64,000 nt of DNA from Pictodentalium vernedei (lineage: Eukaryota; Mollusca; Scaphopoda; Dentaliida; Dentaliidae): assembly GCA_031216915.1 (NCBI GenBank), contig CM062296.1, forward strand, positions 59,084,584-59,148,583, in the 5' to 3' direction. Below the pieces are notes generated by a model, which had not been told where the DNA came from, made no database searches, and saw nothing but the letters and a program-made list of their open reading frames with translations. The position numbers were made by a program, and so were the translations under genes. This document shows positions 10,556-22,259 of the stretch, in pieces (within the stretch, counting starts at the first letter, position 1; each line of letters opens with the position of its first letter).

Positions 10556-10745
10556 AGGTAAGTGACTTCCATTAATGTCTTTCAAGTAGTACTGACTGCT
10601 GACTCAAGTAAGAAACATAAGAATGTCCGATTGAGTCAATTGTATTCAAATTAGCATATATGTTTCCTCATAAAAGAAATACCACCAATATCAGAAACCT
10701 CAGTTTACTTTCCTACCATTTGCAATGGCAGACAAAAACTACAAT
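10556..10745. repeat. Repeat D, piece 2 of 4
   Basis: Matches 63,535-63,720 (shared text AATGTCCGATTGAGTCAATT-like and CTACCATTTGCAATGGCAGAC-like). It ends at ACAAT, where the (TAA)n tail of the next family-B LINE begins. Confidence 0.82.
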
Positions 10746-11235
10746 AATAATAATAAGACTTTGGCCAGCCGCTGATTTGTCGCGGTTCTCGGACGAGAAG
10801 GCCTTGCTTACCCCTGTACTCCCAACCGCCTCCCTATTCCCACGCTTCTCCTCTCCTCCCAACACTCGGAGACGAACTGCTTGATAACATCCCTTGCCCC
10901 ATTCTTCCCAATCTATCCGATTAGCATATTAACCCTCTCCTTTGAGTCTCCCCCTAACCACATGTCCTTCGTTCTCACATCCCACTTCCCCATTATGCTC
11001 CCACTAAATCTCATTCTTTTAGACTGATACTTTGGGCATTCTAGAAGAAAGTGTTCCAGGGTCTCCACCATGCCCAAGTTAAACATCTGGCACTCCCTTT
11101 CACCATATTTCCCAATTTGTCCCCTCAGCTCCAGGGATTGCGACCTCAGCTTGAACAGCAGTGACCCCCCCCCCCCCAACGGTGCCATCAAGGTACTCTT
11201 CAAAGCCTGCCTTCTCTTTATCACGCAGGCAATGA
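10746..11235 (-). mobile_element. LINE family B, 5'-truncated 3' end
   Basis: About 490 bp. Read on minus it gives the ORF2 C-terminal region (open 10,913-11,302 with CQMFNLGMVETLEHFLLECP), the stop, the 3' UTR and a (TTA)n tail. The second cysteine of the C-x2-C pair is replaced by Phe. A C13 tract (11,165-11,177) sits at the TFGG codons, where the 40.8-kb copy has only TTTGGAGGG. Flanks match the continuous repeat D at 63.7 kb, so the insertion edges are well supported. Confidence 0.86.
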
Positions 11236-11386
11236 TCCATCCTCTGATTTGTCTCGGATCTCTAACGATGAGGCCTACATTAATCCAGTCCCCCGCCGGC
11301 ATATTCCTCCCACATTTCTTCCCAATTTACCAGCATTCGGTCAAAAACTATTTCAAAACTGAATAAATAAACTAATTATCCTCGAA
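11236..11386. repeat. Repeat D, piece 3 of 4
   Basis: Matches 63,724-63,876, including GCCTACATTAATCCAGTC-like and CAGTCAAAAACTATTTCA-like text. It ends in TAAACTAATTATCCTCGAA (11,368-11,386), which is repeated at 16,329-16,347 on the other side of the family-A LINE. Confidence 0.85.
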
Positions 11387-12251
11387 GTGTATTTGTACAA
11401 GGGTATTTATGTCTGAGTATGCATGCACTGACTAGTCGGGTGTGGGACTGCACAGAGGGAATGGTCACCCGGACCGAGCAGCTGTTTTAATTTAGTGAAC
11501 AGTAGTGTTGGCGAATGAGTGTGTGTGTTTGTGGTCGTGCATGTGTGTGAAGGTGTGTGTAGGGGTTGGGACGTGTCAAATAAGTGGATACATGTGTATA
11601 TTTCCAAATGCTTCTCTCCATAATTTGCCCTTGGTTTACAATACAAATTCCAGTCATTCTTCAATTTCTCCAGTTTTAACATCCACTTAATAACTAATGG
11701 TGCTTGACTTTGAGTTTAAGCATTTCATATCACATTGCTTCATGGAATGCTTTTTCAATACGTTATTCGTATTTTCTACCATTATTTTTTATACCCCATT
11801 TCAAAGCTACTTTATCCATTCTTCTTCAAACCCAAACCTTCTCGTAACCAACCTGACCTCAACTCTTACCAATGTAAAATAGTCCTGTTATTGAAAGTTA
11901 CCAGTCTCCGGGCACCGTGCAGATTTCACCATCCTCAAATATTATAGTGTGTAGTCTAGATTCCTACCGTGTCCGGATTGGTACATTCAGCACTGCAATA
12001 TACGTCTGCGGCATCAAACGGAAACTCAGCAAGGAGCAGACCCTGTGTTTTCTAACGTATTTGTATTTGCGCATTGTAGGTATCAGTCTTCAGGTTTGCT
12101 TAACTGTGCTGTCAGCCTTGTTTCATCTCTCCGATTCACAAGGTCAATCACTTAATAGGGGTGTGGAATTTACGAGACCCAACTTTCTTGAAAGAGGTGC
12201 TAGAACCCCACTGACACCAAACCCAGTGGCTCCAAAACTAATCGAGTCCGC

Positions 12252-13452
12252 TATGTGGTATCTTATAATTTTGGTAACATTGTTCCTGCCCCACTCCTGT
12301 TATTGCCTGGGGACATTGAATTAAACCCTGGGTCTGCCGCCGTAAACACTTATTGTAGCCAAAATTCACTGAAAATCTTCCAAATAAACATTCAAAGCCT
12401 CAAGCCAAAATTGCACATTATAGAGTATGAATCGTCATCCAATGACATACTGGCCTTCACCGAGACTTGGCTTCAAAGCAGCGACCAAATATCTGATATG
12501 ATGATTAGTGGCTTCCAGGAACCATTGCGGCGTGACCGTTTATCGAGGGGAGGGGGGTTGCTATGTACATAAAGGATGGCTTGTGCTTTCGGCGAAGAAC
12601 TGACCTCGAGGTAAATAACACTGGGAGCCTTTGGGCTGAGGTGTTTACAAATTACAGTAAATCAATACTAGTTGGAGTATTCTACCGACCACCCAATAGT
12701 ACTTCAGATATCTGGCATAGCATTACAGCTTCTGTTGCTAGAGCCAAAGATACTTCAATCTCTGACCTAATCATTACTGGGGATTTTAATTAAAATCAAA
12801 ATGGTTCCTCCCGAGGACACTTCCGTGAATTAAGCAACTATTTTAATCTGAGGCAGTTTGTGGTAGAGCCAACGTGCTTTACTGAGTCATCTGCGACACT
12901 GATTGATCTGTTTGCTGTAAGTGATACAGTTCCTGTCCTGGAATGTGAAGTTCTAGAGCCCCTTATTTCTGACATGACTCGATATCATTGCCCAATTTCA
13001 ATTGAGGTTGAATTTAAAAAACAACGTCCAAACACTTTAGGAGACGCATTTGGGTGTATCCGGAAGGGAATTATAATGCTTTGAACAACGCCTTCAGCAG
13101 TGTAGACTGGAAGAGCTTGTTCGATAATTCATGTCTAGACACTGTAATCTCTAACTTTACCGAGATCCTACTTAACACGGCATCTAAATTCATCCCTAAC
13201 AAAGATATAACTTCCAGGCCCAATCAACCCAAATGGATGCATAACCATATTCGCCTACTGATTAGGCAAAGGACCCGATTATATCGCAGAGCAAAGCGCT
13301 TAGGTTTACCATACGACTGGGAAAAATATAAACGTAATGAGGTCGTATCAGCAGTTAGGAAGGCCAAAGCCACGTATATTTCAAAAGTTGAATCAACATT
13401 GAATTGCCCAAATACATCAGTGGTGGAAAACCTTAAAAACATTTATCAGTAA
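12252..13452 (+). pseudogene. Broken 2A-endonuclease part of the family-A LINE ORF
   Basis: Pieces in different frames. A hydrophobic start (MWYLIILVTLFLP) is one frame off from GDIELNPGS at 12,309-12,335, a 2A-like motif whose final Pro is Ser. APE-type endonuclease follows: IFQINIQSLKPK, the metal-binding Glu in AFTETWLQ, and VGVFYRPPN. The stretch LIITGDFN ends at TAA 12,791-12,793. The next segment, with PTCFTES, continues in the same frame to 13,084. The linker VYPEGNYNALN...QPKWMHNHIRLLIRQRTRLYRRAKR is in another frame (13,054-13,452). The frame change at ~12,555 falls in a G-run, and the related copy at 58 kb reads through this region. Function when intact: nicking of target DNA to prime reverse transcription. 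Confidence 0.85.
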
Positions 13453-13483
13453 AAATACCCCAGAAATCCCAACTTTAAATCGC

Positions 13484-15481
13484 TTGAACAAACTCTACTT
13501 TACCAATCTTGAGAAGGCGAAAGTGTTCAACGAATACTTCTGTTCCATTTCAACATTGGATGACACAAATGCAACTTTACCCGACTCATCTCATCCAGTC
13601 CTGGATTCATTTGATAAAATAATGTTAGTAAGCACTGAAGTGTATGAAGCAATCAATAGTATTAAGATATCGAAGGCGTCCGGCCCTGACCTCATAAGTC
13701 CACGGCTCCTGAAGGAATGCAGAAGTTCATTATGTGTACCACTTACGGCATTATTTAATATCCTTTTAAAAAACTGTTATATTCCACAATTATGGAAAAA
13801 AGCCAATGTGGCGCCGGTATTGAAAAAGAATCCTTCTGATGCTGTTACCAATTATCGCCCGATATCACTAATTAGCTGTACTGGCAAGTTACTTGATAAA
13901 TGTGTGTTTAAAAGATTATGGCATTTCCAATGTGATAACAATATACTGAGCCAATTCCGGTCAGGGTTTACCCCAGGTGACTCAACGGTATTACAAATGA
14001 CAGATCTTTATGATGAATTTTGTCATGCCCTTGACGACGGTAAAGAAGTTAGAGTTGTTTTTTGTGATGTCAGTAAAGCGTTTGATAAGGTATGGCATGT
14101 TGGTCTTATTCACAAGCTCGAGAAAATAGAGATATCTGGCGATCTACTTTGTTTTTCAAAATCTTACCTCTCCGACCGGTATCAGCGGGTTGTGGTAGCC
14201 TCTGAGGTGTCCTCCTGGAGACAAGTAACGTCTGGTGTTCCACAAGGTTCCATTCTGGGCCCACTCTTATTCCTGATATACATTAACGACATTACTGAAA
14301 ATTTACTGAGCAGCATTCGTCTATTTGCAGATGATACAACTTTATATCTCATAGTAGAGAGTCCTGATCAAGCTGCAGTCTTAATCAATCGTGATTTGGC
14401 AACAATCGAAGATTGGGCCAAAACATGGCTGGTTGAGTTCAATGCTAAAAAAACAGAAACTATGCTAATATCCCGTAAAATTAATGTTCCTGAACATCCA
14501 CCCTTATATCTAAGTGGAACAGGAATTACTGAGGTTACCCGTCATAAGCACTTAGGTGTAATATTGAACAAAAATTGTACGTGGAATGACCATATCGACC
14601 ACGTTTGCTCTAAAGCTTGGTCACGTATTGATATGCTTAAAGCTCACAAGTTTACTCTTGAACTAAAAGTCCTCGAACGAATATATTTTGCTTTCATCAG
14701 ACCACTATTAGAATATGCTGACTGTGTCTGGGACAACTGCCCAGCAATGCAAGCAGCTGACTTGGAGAAAATACAGATAGCGGCAGCAAGAATAGTTACT
14801 GGTGCCACTGTGAGCGGAAGTAGAAGCCTCCTCCATACTGAAGTTCAATGGGATACACTACAAGAAAGACGCCGAAAGCACAAGCTTACTCAGTTCTTCA
14901 AGATGTATCATGAGCTAACACCTCCATATATCTCTATCAAAGTTTCCCCATCAGTGCATCCATCAATCAAACAAAGTCATAATGTCCGATCTGCAATTAA
15001 CCACCGTATTCCCTTCTGCCACACTAACTTATATCAATCCTCATTTACCCCGGATGTTACCAATCAGTGGAACAGATTATCCACCTCGGTAAAGGAAAAT
15101 TCCTCCCTCATAAAGTTTAGAAGGTTCTTAAATAGTGCAAGCCAACGACCACCGATATTTTACACTGGTGCTAAATCCCGTGCTGCACAAATCTATCATT
15201 GTAAGCTATGCTTGCATTGTAGCGGTATCAATGCCCACCTCTATGACAACCATCTACCGTCATCCCCACTGTGCCAGTGTGGTGACCCAGAGACAACTGA
15301 ACATTTCCTCCTATATTGTCCAATACATGTCGCTGCACGCGACTCAGCTATCAATACATTGCCTTTCACATTTGACCTCTCTACGCTTCTGTTTGGGTCT
15401 GAATGGTTGGACAACTCTAGTAATGCTCTTGTATTCGGAAATGTACAGGATTATATCACACTGAGTGGGCGCTTCCAGTGA
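13484..15481 (+). CDS. Family-A LINE reverse transcriptase and C-terminal domain
   Basis: Open frame of 665 codons. The homologous frame extends upstream to about 13,420 (WWKTLKTFIS), so the listed ATG is only the first Met. RT motifs in order: KKANVAPVLKKNPSDAVTNY-like fingers, YRPISLISCTGKLL, VFCDVSKAFDKVWH, SGVPQGSILGPLLFLIYIND, catalytic FADDTTLYL, and KHLGVILN in the thumb. GVPQGS plus FADD places it with CR1/L2/Jockey-type LINEs. The C-terminal ~100 residues hold a cysteine/histidine cluster, CKLCLHC...CQCGDPETTEHFLLYCP, common at the end of such ORFs. It ends at TGA 15,479-15,481. Catalytic residues are intact, but the upstream endonuclease is broken. It would copy LINE RNA at a nicked chromosomal site. 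Confidence 0.93.
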   Translation: MNKLYFTNLEKAKVFNEYFCSISTLDDTNATLPDSSHPVLDSFDKIMLVSTEVYEAINSIKISKASGPDLISPRLLKECRSSLCVPLTALFNILLKNCYIPQLWKKANVAPVLKKNPSDAVTNYRPISLISCTGKLLDKCVFKRLWHFQCDNNILSQFRSGFTPGDSTVLQMTDLYDEFCHALDDGKEVRVVFCDVSKAFDKVWHVGLIHKLEKIEISGDLLCFSKSYLSDRYQRVVVASEVSSWRQVTSGVPQGSILGPLLFLIYINDITENLLSSIRLFADDTTLYLIVESPDQAAVLINRDLATIEDWAKTWLVEFNAKKTETMLISRKINVPEHPPLYLSGTGITEVTRHKHLGVILNKNCTWNDHIDHVCSKAWSRIDMLKAHKFTLELKVLERIYFAFIRPLLEYADCVWDNCPAMQAADLEKIQIAAARIVTGATVSGSRSLLHTEVQWDTLQERRRKHKLTQFFKMYHELTPPYISIKVSPSVHPSIKQSHNVRSAINHRIPFCHTNLYQSSFTPDVTNQWNRLSTSVKENSSLIKFRRFLNSASQRPPIFYTGAKSRAAQIYHCKLCLHCSGINAHLYDNHLPSSPLCQCGDPETTEHFLLYCPIHVAARDSAINTLPFTFDLSTLLFGSEWLDNSSNALVFGNVQDYITLSGRFQ

Positions 15482-16328
15482 GTCATTTGCGTTTGTAGTT
15501 CTTTGGGGAATGACTTATCACCTTCATTTCACATATTCCTTATTCAAACATTTGAGACTGATGTGATGACTTTCCAGCAAGGAATAGATGTCTTTGGTGT
15601 CAGCGGGTTGGGAGTCGTGTATGGCCGCGGCCATTGTCGGGCCCGGTGGGCTGCTTTCTTCCCGGCAGTGAGTGCGGGGGAGTGGCACTTGTGACATGAC
15701 AGGAGTTGTTCCCCCGCACCCGTTGTTAGGGGGGGGGGGGCATGTCGGTCCCGGCGGTGGGCGCGGCTATGCACGTTTTTCAGACTGTGGATATTACATG
15801 CATCTGAAGTGTGAATAATGCAGCCTCATTTTACATTCTGGGCGTTAGTGCCACAGGACGCCAGGCTACGACGGAGCCATCGTGGGCAGTTCGGGCTCCG
15901 CTCTTGGGCTGTGTTTCCTCGCATGCATCGATCTAGGAAGTCTAGGATAAACAAGATGCAGATTTCTTGTGGCTTTTAATAGATTAAATTTGGTTAATAG
16001 TTTGTAAATGGCGGCTCAGGTGTGGATCCCGGGTGAGTCCGCTTTAATGATACCGCTCTCTCTCTCTTCTCTCTTTTTGTATACCTCCATTTCATGTTTA
16101 AACAATATTTTACATAGAGCAAGCAACAATCTGCAGTTTTCTTCAGATTTTCTAGGGGGACAGGTTAACATAAGTTATAGCTTACTGCTTAATCCCACCC
16201 ATACAACTTGTACATCAACTATGTTGAACTACATTTATGCATACACCTGTATTACAAGTCTCCATGAACATTATGTAATTATCATTTACCTGCATGTATT
16301 ATATTATAATTCATGAATAAATATTGTT
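15482..16328 (+). other. 3' UTR of the family-A LINE, with CpG-rich patch
   Basis: Non-coding. 15,600-15,920 is strikingly G+C and CpG rich (GGCCGCGGCC, GGGCCCGG) with a G12 run near 15,729, in contrast to the AT-rich surroundings. A TC microsatellite lies at ~16,055-16,075. The terminal ~60 bp resemble the tails of the other family-A copies and end AATATTGTTTAAAC at 16,333. Confidence 0.75.
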
Positions 16329-16480
16329 TAAACTAATTATCCTCGAATCTGTCCGGTCTCTTTCGAAAAGATTGTCAATACTTTGTAGCTTGTGTGGATT
16401 CAGAGACGTTTCCACAAGAGGTGAGAGATGGTTGTAGGGCTCCCCTATCATTTGTGAAATAGACTATAGTTGGGAAGTCG
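16329..16480. repeat. Repeat D, piece 4 of 4
   Basis: Matches 63,858-64,000, including TTCAGAGACGTTTCC and CATTTGTGAAATA. Together with pieces 1-3 it reconstructs the order seen without insertions at the right edge of the window. Confidence 0.85.
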
Positions 16481-16616
16481 AAATTCCCATATTGAAAAAA
16501 ATTGGCATTTGCAGAATATTGACCTACATTCAGAATTTGGCCAAAATTTGAATTTTTAGACTGAAAGTTGTGAAAGCCCTACAAATATTGATTGCACAGT
16601 AGTATCCTCCTTGCCA

Positions 16617-19083
16617 AACATAATAATAATAACACTTTGGCCGGCCGCTGATTTGTCGCGATTCTCTGATGAAAAGGCATTGGTTACAACTGTATTCCCA
16701 ACTGCCTCCCTATTCCCACGCTTCTTCTCTCCTCCCAACACTCGGAGACGAACTGCTTGATGACATGCCTTGCTCCATTCTTCCCAATCTCTCCGATTAG
16801 CATATTAACCCTGTCCTTTGAGTCTCCCACTAACCACATGTCCTTCATTCTCCCATCCTACTTCCCCATTATACTCCAAGTGAATTATTCTGTAGGACTG
16901 GTATCTTGGGCATTCTAGAAGAAAATGTTCCAGGGTCTCCACCAAGCCCAAATTACACGTCTGGCACTCCTTTTCAATGTTTTTCCCAATTTTCCACTGA
17001 ACTCCAGGGACCGCGACCTCAGCTTGAACAACTGTGATCCACCCAAAAAGTGCCACCAAGGTACTCTTCAAAACAAGGCTTATCTTTATCACGCAGGCCA
17101 CGCAAAGACATCTTTGATTTGACCCCTCTCGCCAATTACGGTTACAATCCTCCATGACCCTTTCTCTTTTTTACCCTGGTTTGCCCCAACGTCCAGGTCC
17201 GAGATCTCCAAGGAGTAGTTCTCTACTAGCTCCTTCACTTCGACCATCCACCCCGTCATGATATTAGAGTTGGAAATTCTCAGGAACATTACTTTACAAC
17301 ATCGGCTGTCGGGGAGATTTACCAAATAGTTAAGATAATCGAGTTTCAATAGGTCTATCCTGTCCTTGATCCTCATCCACCCAAGCTCAACCCTGATTGC
17401 TTCTAGCGCTGTGGCATTACTCTACCCATTATCCATCGGCCTCCATCGTTCTGCAGGATTTCCAAGCTCTTTACGGCCGTCTGGTTTAGGGGTACCACTT
17501 GCGTACCGTATGTTATACTTGGCACACCCACCATTTCCCAAATGGTTTTCCCCACTAAAACCTTGTTGAAACTGTTTCTCCCTATAAGTTTTATTTAGTT
17601 AAGGATTCGCCTCTCCTTCAGAATCAATTCATTTGTGTGGTTTTGGTAGATGCCTCTTCCTGTGACGTTTATATTTACTCCCAGAGTCTCGTAGTCACCT
17701 GTCTCTCCTACACTAAGAAGTTTGCTGCTACCTTCTGGAATACAGAACTCAACCACTCTCCACCTTCGAGTGGGGTCCACTTTGCGGCCCACAGGTATAA
17801 CTTTGCTCTTGCTTTCATTTAGTTTGAGTCTCCATTTTCTCCATAATTCCAACAAACTCGCCTCTCAAACACAGCGCCTCCAGCTTGCTCCACATATCCT
17901 CCCTCCATACTCTATCGTATGCCTTTTTAACATCCAAAAAGGCCATAAACATCTTTTCCTGTGACGTTTATATTTACCCCCAGATACTCGTATTCACCTG
18001 TCTCTCCTACCCTAAGAAGTTTGTTGCTACCTTCTGGAATACAGAACTCAACCGCTCTCAACCTTCAGTGGGGTCCACTTTGCGGCCCACAGGTATAACT
18101 TTGCTCTTGCTTTCATTAAGTTCGAGTCTCCATTTTCTCCAAAATTTCCCAACAATTCCCAACATTTTCGCTAGCCCCTCTTCGCTTTCGGACATTAGCA
18201 CTATATCGTCTGCAAAATATAGCCCTGAGATCTTCAGGTCCCCAACTGCTACCTCCTCGTCGCTATGCTGGAGTTCATCTCCTAAACATTTGATGTACAA
18301 TGTAAACAGAATTGGCGAAAGGAGACACCCCTGTTTTAGGTCTATCTCCATAGGCACACGTTTTGTTGTAATGTTTCCCAGGCTAAGTTCATTATGTACG
18401 TTTTTATATAATGCTTTCCTAATTCCAACAAACTCGCCTCCTAACCCCAGAGCCTCCAGCTTGCTCCACATATCCTCCCTCCATACTCTATCGTATGCCT
18501 TTTTAACATCCAAAAAAGTCCATAAACATCTTTTTTTTTTTTGCTTTCACGGCTTCCATCATTTGGGATAGCGTGAATTGATGGTCAGTGACTCTCCTTC
18601 CCTTCATAAGGCAATTCTGGATTTCTCCCCAAAAAACCTTCTCTTCGATCACCTCCTCTAGTCTCCCATACAAGACTTTACAGAAAACGTTTCCAATGTT
18701 GCTACTGTCAGAGATCCCCCGATAGTTATCAAACGTCTCCCCCCCCCCCCTTTTTGTGAATAAATGTCACTTTGCATCCTCTCCACTCCTTTGGGACCTC
18801 TTAGTTTACTATGGCTAAGTTGAATAGGGCAGTTTAGGCTTTCCATGAATTCCTCTCCCCCTTTTTTTATAAACTCATCAGGAATTTTATCCACACTTCC
18901 GCTTTTCTATTTCTTACTTTTGAGATCACCTTTCGCACCTCCTCCGTTTTAATTTCGCTACACACGACGTTCGATAGATTTTCCTCGACCTGGTTCGAAC
19001 ACTCCGGTGGGCTCCCTATCCCCCATCGCGTATCGTTTATCTTTTCCCAGTGCTTGACTACTTCTGATGCGACTTGCGACTTG
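16617..19083 (-). mobile_element. LINE family B, rearranged copy
   Basis: The minus strand begins with the (TTA)n tail at 16,620 and GGCCGCTGATTTGTCGCG, then C-terminal region fragments (16,805-17,155 with CQTCNLGLVETLEHFLLECP; 17,089-17,376). RT thumb fragments follow (17,595-17,855), then a stray piece of the DVKKAYDRVW region (17,870-17,953), then a second copy of thumb plus palm (17,955-18,513, with FADDIVLMS and LKQGCLLSPILF), then RT N-terminal fragments to 19,083. The segment around TCCTGTGACGTTTATATTTA occurs twice (17,658 and 17,957), so this is an internal duplication with a deletion, probably by unequal recombination. Many stops and a C-run at ~18,737 make it a dead copy. Confidence 0.87.
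18058..18513 (-). pseudogene. Family-B RT palm fragment
   Basis: 151-codon open piece with MDVKKAYDRVWREDMW, LKQGCLLSPILFTLYIK, the catalytic FADDIVLMS and LNESKSKVIPVG. It matches residues ~360-510 of the RT frame at 38,524-40,323. It is only a fragment: upstream and downstream sequence is out of frame or rearranged. Confidence 0.85.
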
Positions 19084-22000
19084 ATCTTAATTAAACCAAT
19101 ATTTATTTGAATAGAAAATGGTAAGTTACATGCAAACAATAAATAACACACATATTTAAAGAACAAAGGTAATGTACTGTAACCTGGCTCTGTTGTAGAG
19201 ATGACAACACGGTTATGTATATGTTCTCATGGGTTCAGTTAATTGTCAAATATCACATCAGGAAATGTTTATCATACAGATGGACATGAACCCCTATAAA
19301 TAAAACAAATTACACAACTATAAATACAAAGTTATCACAGCCATGTCAGTAGATCAACACTGTCTTAAATAGTTGAAGACAAACTGTCTAATCACTTGAG
19401 CTCCAAGAGCTCACAAGCTGACACACCTCGGCGGAACAAGCTCTGAGAGCTTATTCCACAGAGGCATGGCAACCGATGAGCTCCTCTGAGTGTATACTAT
19501 AAATAAATACACAAGCTCACATAAAGAAGATATGAGCCGATGGGCCACACTGGGACAAGCTCCAAGAGCTCATTCCAGTGAGGCACATCAGATGATAAGC
19601 TCCTAGGATGTAGTGCTGTGAAATCCACAGCAGGTGTCAACCAACGGGCATAGACAGGTGAGCCACACTGGAGCAACCCCAATAAGCTCATTCCAGTGGG
19701 GCACACCGATGTATGGCCTCTTGGCACCATTGTCCAATATACATCCAACAATATGCCAATGTAAATATATTCAACAGTGTTGAGAGGTAAGCTTCAGGGA
19801 ATCACTTCTTTAAATAAAATACAAAAGATACAGATACAATATCCACTATGTTACGCTAACTCGGAATGAGCTGCATATGCATGCATCCACAGCACGGGCT
19901 GACTTGGTGAAGGATCACCAAGTTATCCTGTGACCACCTGGGCTGTTTAATCAACAGCCATAACCTTGAAGCAATTGGTGAGTTTACGAATAAATTATTT
20001 ACAGATTGGTGCTCAATGTTACTTTGAGCTGGCAAAGCTTTATATATTTACAACAGTTAAAATCCAATTCAGCTAAGTTCAAGATTTACATACTGAACTG
20101 ATAAATAAAAAAAGTACACAATCTACCAAATGATACAACTAGAAATTGCCATATTAAATTAGCAGCCAGACAGCTCTTGTATGTTTATAGTTATTTTTAT
20201 CTATCAGTGTTAAGGTCGCATACTTATGTGCAATGGCTAACTGTAACCACAACATGGATATTAACCAAATTCTAGCCAACCGTTTATACCCATCCTAGCC
20301 AATTTAGAGGACTTCCACCCCAGGCACTGATTTCCATATCCTATTTTACCAGTAAAGCAGAGCTTGTTTACCAAAGTAAACAAGCACAGCCTCACTACCT
20401 GTGGCTCCCATGGGGAAACAGTTATATAAATATATATTTAGCTAACTATGCATACCATCAGTGTGACAAGGTAGTTCCCTTCCAGCTGTCTATAGCACTT
20501 CCATGGTACTGTCACTTTGGGTACACAGATCCAAAACCTGCATAATAAATACGGTACTAAATATCGGAATAGTACAAAGCATAATAAAATTGGTCCTATC
20601 ATCCGCAGTGGTGTGTTGGACAATGTGTTATGCGCAGCAGAACACATTGGACAACACCGCACTGAGGATAACAAGAGTTCTAAATAATTTCCACATTATG
20701 CCAAACTGACGAACGTATTACTAAATAATGCAACAAATTGTAATAAAATAATTTGCAATTACAAAATACAAACTTTTAACGAAATGGAAACTCCACACTA
20801 CAGCAATCACAACTAAGCCAAAATACTGCTGTATCATAATGAATTGTGGATAGCTCAACCAGACCAGTGCTTCACAAATGTGAAACACTGGGCTGACTGA
20901 GCAATCAACAAGTCTGCAAAATTTAGCAACAAAAACCCAAATTAATATGAAGATAACTAAGGAAGTCACTGTACCTGGACTCCAGAAATATTTATCCCTA
21001 TTCCTCCTGAGAATCACATTATGAACAGGAAATGTCACGAATCAGAATATCAGCAATACAATCTGTTTACTAGTAATTTCACAAATAACAAAATACGAAG
21101 AATTTACAAAACAACACAACTTTCAGAAGGAAGATTGATGGTATGCCAGCCTGTACCTAACATTCTGCTCAATGCAGGTAAAACACAGTAGAGTGGAAAC
21201 CAATTATCCAATCAGATTGCCTGGAACAAGTTTTAGTGCTAAAAATACACAAATGTTACTGCAGTGGTCAGTGAGAGTAACTGGAAAAGCATGCAGTGTC
21301 ATTGCCAGTGAAGCAGAATAATATACAATCAAAGCACACTCTGGACCTCATTGACCTAAAATAAAACTTGACATCATTCTCCACAGTTTAGGCCTAATCA
21401 ACTGCTATCAGTAAATGGAACAAGCATTTAGTTATGCTTGAAGTTAAAACCTGAAAATGTATTGGAATAATCTCTAGGAACACCAAATTAATCCCACATT
21501 GATTGTTCCACATAAACCTAAAATGTACAATAAATTACATGAGTCTGTGGGACTTGACTGAGACTAAAAGTATAACATTAACCCCTTTACCTGTAACTGC
21601 CACAGTACAGAACAGAACACAACAATACATAACTTAAGAGGTTGTTTGATAGGTGATTCGATAGAAAGCTTCGAGCTTATATTAGTCGGCTCCCCAGATC
21701 CACACACTTACGCTGTATTTTATGTGGCAGTGGTTGGCTGTGTGTATCGTCACCCAAAGTCCCAGTATTCAGTGCCCGAAATATTTGGATCCACTAACAT
21801 TCCATCACTGGCTGCAGTCATCCACAAACAGGTTTCAGCACTGCCTCGTCCGTCCTAAATCAAAACCAACGTAATGGCCAAACAGCAGCCGGCAAGGAAT
21901 GTTGGGATTGGCTAATTGATCCTAGGTTCCTAGGTGACGATAACTGTTGTTAGTTTAACAGTTCTGGTGAGAATTAAGGAAGAGAAGAGAAAAAAAGCAA

Positions 22001-22255
22001 GAAATGGTAGAAAGCAAAGTATATATACAAAAAGAAGACAGAAAATAGTGTGAAAGCCGACCTGAACACGGGTACACGTAACTTGAAAAAATTGTTGAAA
22101 CAGTGTCAGATGCGGCTAGTCGTACCTAAATTGGGAAATAGACATATTACCTATGGGATAACCTAGAAAATGCTCACTTTGATGTCCAACAATTAAAACG
22201 CTTACTCATTATAATAAAATCCTGAACTGAGTAGAAGATAAGGCGGTTCTCGTTG
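19084..22255. other. Non-coding interval with LINE A-like edge and a degenerate tandem triplet
   Basis: Starts TTAATTAAACCAATATTTATT, which resembles the reversed family-A terminus. At 19,390-19,720 three ~110-130-bp related blocks each carry CAAGCTC...GAGCTCATTCCA...GAGGCAC and (A)GATAAGCTCCT-like text; the GAGCTC hairpin recalls those at 27-33 kb and 60-62 kb. At ~20,205-20,260 the text AAGGTCGCATACTT...GCAATGGCTAA resembles the 3' part of the SINE at 34.3 kb. No ORF over ~105 codons and nothing recognisable as protein. Confidence 0.55.
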
Positions 22256-22259
22256 TTAC

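Larger units (their letters stand above)
11387..16328 (+). mobile_element. Near-complete family-A (CR1-like, 2A-bearing) LINE
   Basis: About 4.94 kb, bounded by an exact 19-bp direct repeat, TAAACTAATTATCCTCGAA. Part of this (TAAAC) may belong to the element tail. Order: ~0.85 kb 5' leader (11,387-12,235), hydrophobic signal plus 2A-like motif, APE-type endonuclease, linker, RT, cysteine-rich C-terminus, then ~0.85 kb 3' UTR ending AATAAATATTGTTTAAAC. The uninterrupted target is present at 63,858-63,876. The coding region carries frame changes near 12,300, 12,555, 13,065 and 13,415 and a nonsense codon at 12,791, so it is inactive, while the 665-codon RT part is still open. Confidence 0.9.

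Noticed and set aside
11917..12324. 135-codon frame upstream of the family-A endonuclease as a separate ORF1
   Set aside because: No nucleic-acid-binding or esterase motif was seen. Its last part is the hydrophobic leader that belongs, one frame off, to the 2A-endonuclease ORF, so the rest is more likely 5' leader.
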